25,047 nucleotides of DNA from Candidatus Rifleibacteriota bacterium (lineage in GTDB: Bacteria > Riflebacteria > Ozemobacteria > Ozemobacterales > Ozemobacteraceae). The position numbers and the translations under genes were made by a program. Positions within the stretch are counted from its first letter, which is position 1, and each line of letters begins with the position of its first letter. The stretch lies in assembly GCA_022704885.1 (NCBI GenBank), contig JAKJFO010000006.1, positions 1-25,047 of the forward strand. Reading direction: 5' to 3'. This document shows positions 22,119 to 25,047 of the stretch, in pieces. The notes beneath the pieces were generated by a model. It was given only the letters and a program-made list of their open reading frames with translations. It had not been told where the DNA came from and did not search any database.

Positions 22119-23981
22119 ATGAATTACCTCGACTACATTATGTTGGGCGGTTTAATACTGCTGACAGCCGTGGTCATAATCAGAATATGGTTGTGGCGAC
22201 GGCAGTCTGCTGATGATTTAACCGGGTCCGCAATCAAACATCCGCAGACGGCTGGCGTTCGCGGGCCTCAAACTGCGCAAAGAACCAGCACTTCTTTCAC
22301 TCCGCCAGCGACTGAATCGTCCGTCGTCGCATCCGCCACAGAAACTTCTCAGCCGGTCAGGCCAGCCTCTCAGGCCGCGCCGGTTCAGCCCGAAATTACT
22401 GATCCGGTGGTTCTGATCAAAACTTTTTCGGCTCCGGCTGAAAAGCGTCTGGCAGCGATAAGAAAGGCCGGCGAAGAAAAGAATGTTCAGGCGGTTACTT
22501 CGCTGATCGAGATTCTGTATGAACCCGACCAGGATATCGTTACCGCCGCCGCCGAAAGCCTGGGCGCCATCGGAGATGCGCGTGCCATCGAGCCCTTGCT
22601 CGAAATTTCCCGGCGCAGCGACATTCAGCTGATGAAAGAGATTGCCGACCGACTTGACGAAAAAACCGTTGCCGAAATTTCTTCAGAAACGGCTCTGGCG
22701 GTGGTTTCGCATCAAAACCCCTATAATTTCAAGGAAATGGTGGTTTTCAAGATCGATCAGTTACCGAAAGACTATTTTCAGCCCGATGGTACGCCGATTC
22801 CACGCAAGGAACTGGTAGTGAAGGGCCTCAAAGATAACAGTCAGCAGATGCGCCAGATGGCAGCAAAGGCGGCTATCGGACTCGATCATGAAGAGCTGGT
22901 TGAGCCGCTGATCGAAACTCTCGGCAATCAGTTCGAGGTCGAGTCTGTTCGCTTCATGGCTGCCGAGGCTCTGGGCGGCATGCAGAATGAAAAGTCGGTA
23001 GATTCGCTGCTCAAGGCGCTTAAGGATGACAATGTCGCGGTCAGATATTCTGCCGCAGCGGCATTGAGCGGCCGCAAAGACGATCGCGTCATCATGGCTC
23101 TAATCGAGCGCCTCAACGACCCTGACCGTTACGTAAGGTCATCGGTCGCTTACGCTCTTGGCACCACCGGGGAATCAGCTGCCCTGGACGCTCTTTTCAG
23201 CTGTTCTGAAGATGACGAGGAAGCGGTTCGGTTTTCTGCTGCCAAGGCAGTAGCCAGTTTCAGTCATGATGATGTGCATGCTCAGATTGCCAAGAGAATC
23301 GACAAAGCCGAACGCTCGATGATTCTGTTCACTCTGGAAATTCTTGCCAATATCAAAGATAATCAGGCAGTCAAGATTCTACGAAAATATCTCAAGAGCG
23401 AGGATTCTGACATTTCTTACCGTGCTTCGCTGGCTCTGGCCGGAACCGAAAACACCGATATCATCGAAGATCTCATCGAGGCTGCCAAACGCCTCGATAA
23501 TGAACTGGTCACGCTGATGAAAGATTCGAGTGCTGCTCAGGTCAGTTTTATCAATATGCCGCTCAGAGAAGTGAGTTCTGGCGATGGCGCAGCCAGGGGC
23601 GTTGCTGCCAATCTTGAGAAACTTGCCAAAAAGCTACGCGATTCAAGCGCGAACATCCGAGGCAGTGCCGCCAACACTCTTGGTGATTTCAAACTTCAGG
23701 AAGCAGTTGATATACTGGCAGGTGCTCTGAAAGACAAGAACGAATTTGTCAGAGCGTCGGTGGTTTCTGCTCTGGGACGAATAGAGGACTTCGGCGCGCT
23801 CTGGCATGTCGTCACTCTCGAAAAGGACAAATCTGAAGAGGTGCGCTATGCCGTGGTAAAGGCTCTCGCACCATCGACCGAGCACGTGGCACTCGAGTGC
23901 CTGCATCGCATGATGACTGACGACAAGTCCAAGAACATTCGTCGTGCCGCCAAACTGGCGCTGGAACGCCGCAACAATTAA
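22119..23981 (+). CDS. Membrane-anchored HEAT-repeat protein
   Basis: The 620-residue protein begins with one membrane span (about 7-24: IMLGGLILLTAVVIIRIWLW) and a basic RRQ stop, placing the bulk in the cytoplasm. Residues about 35-92 are a Pro/Thr/Ser/Gln-rich linker. From about 95 to the end it is a HEAT/PBS-lyase-like alpha solenoid with units such as AVTSLIEILYEPDQDIVTAA, AESLGAIGDARAIEPLLEI, VRYSAAAALSGRKDDRVIMA and VRSSVAYALGTTGESAALDA; the array is interrupted at about 170-215 and near 480-515 by non-repeat segments. Such solenoids are protein-binding scaffolds; no enzymatic motif is seen. AGG stands 6 nt before the ATG. It converges on lepA with 28 nt between stops. Confidence 0.85.
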   Translation: MNYLDYIMLGGLILLTAVVIIRIWLWRRQSADDLTGSAIKHPQTAGVRGPQTAQRTSTSFTPPATESSVVASATETSQPVRPASQAAPVQPEITDPVVLIKTFSAPAEKRLAAIRKAGEEKNVQAVTSLIEILYEPDQDIVTAAAESLGAIGDARAIEPLLEISRRSDIQLMKEIADRLDEKTVAEISSETALAVVSHQNPYNFKEMVVFKIDQLPKDYFQPDGTPIPRKELVVKGLKDNSQQMRQMAAKAAIGLDHEELVEPLIETLGNQFEVESVRFMAAEALGGMQNEKSVDSLLKALKDDNVAVRYSAAAALSGRKDDRVIMALIERLNDPDRYVRSSVAYALGTTGESAALDALFSCSEDDEEAVRFSAAKAVASFSHDDVHAQIAKRIDKAERSMILFTLEILANIKDNQAVKILRKYLKSEDSDISYRASLALAGTENTDIIEDLIEAAKRLDNELVTLMKDSSAAQVSFINMPLREVSSGDGAARGVAANLEKLAKKLRDSSANIRGSAANTLGDFKLQEAVDILAGALKDKNEFVRASVVSALGRIEDFGALWHVVTLEKDKSEEVRYAVVKALAPSTEHVALECLHRMMTDDKSKNIRRAAKLALERRNN

Positions 23982-24009
23982 GCCTGCGGCATATTTACGG
24001 TCAGGCCGA

Positions 24010-25047
<1,038 letters not shown>

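Noticed and set aside
23982..24009. GCCTG/CAGGC inverted repeat between the HEAT gene and lepA as a terminator
   Set aside because: The stem is only 5 bp with a 15-nt loop and no T-tract.

Overview
The window looks like a chromosomal segment of a diderm (Gram-negative-type) bacterium with roughly balanced G+C and very tight gene packing. Support comes from a class A penicillin-binding protein, several Sec signal peptides, a lipoprotein, type IV prepilin-like genes, Hfq and LepA. The phylum cannot be fixed from the sequence. The mix of secreted NHL/HEAT/TPR proteins, oversized pseudopilins and lone regulators would suit an uncultured lineage such as Riflebacteria, but that is a low-confidence guess. 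I see no tRNA, rRNA, insertion sequence, phage or CRISPR array.

Layout. (1) 2-2263 (+): end of a secreted NlpC/P60- or CHAP-like cysteine peptidase, then two secreted beta-propeller proteins (the first NHL-like) in one operon. (2) 2276-4703 (-): folC followed by a NamZ/DUF1343 muramidase-family gene, overlapping by 8 nt. (3) 4864-7284 (+): PBP1A with its own terminator. (4) 7357-14895 (-): a run of seven genes, in transcription order an unknown secreted protein, a PhnD-family lipoprotein, a membrane diguanylate cyclase, dusB, a cyclic-nucleotide-binding/MCP-tip fusion, an Hfq-like protein and a zinc-ribbon membrane protein. (5) 15083-20838 (+): a type IV minor-pilin-like operon (a 791-aa PilX/GspK-like protein, a short membrane protein, PilV-like, PilW-like), then a secreted protein with glycine-marked heptads, then a TPR protein. 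(6) 20877-21970 (-): a DUF3109 cysteine-cluster protein overlapping a coiled-coil protein. (7) 22119-23981 (+): a membrane-anchored HEAT-repeat protein. (8) 24010-25047 (-): C-terminal part of lepA.

Functional themes. Cell-wall work (peptidase, NamZ, PBP1A) clusters at the left. The middle is signalling and RNA biology: the PhnD-like lipoprotein has no transporter partners and sits directly before a sensor diguanylate cyclase, suggesting a binding-protein/receptor pair, and a second regulator joins a cNMP-binding domain to a bare chemoreceptor tip. The right half is envelope export and pilus-like assembly.

Several starts were moved downstream from the longest reading frame because of ribosome binding sites or prepilin leader geometry: folC, hfq, the unknown secreted gene, the PilX-like gene, the PilW-like gene and the DUF3109 gene. 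The most unusual items are the glycine-heptad protein with its 21-bp periodic coding repeat, the cNMP/MCP fusion, the PhnD-cyclase pair, the zinc ribbon/SLH-like protein, the giant pseudopilin operon, and a gap at 19982-20298 holding a REP-like palindrome.
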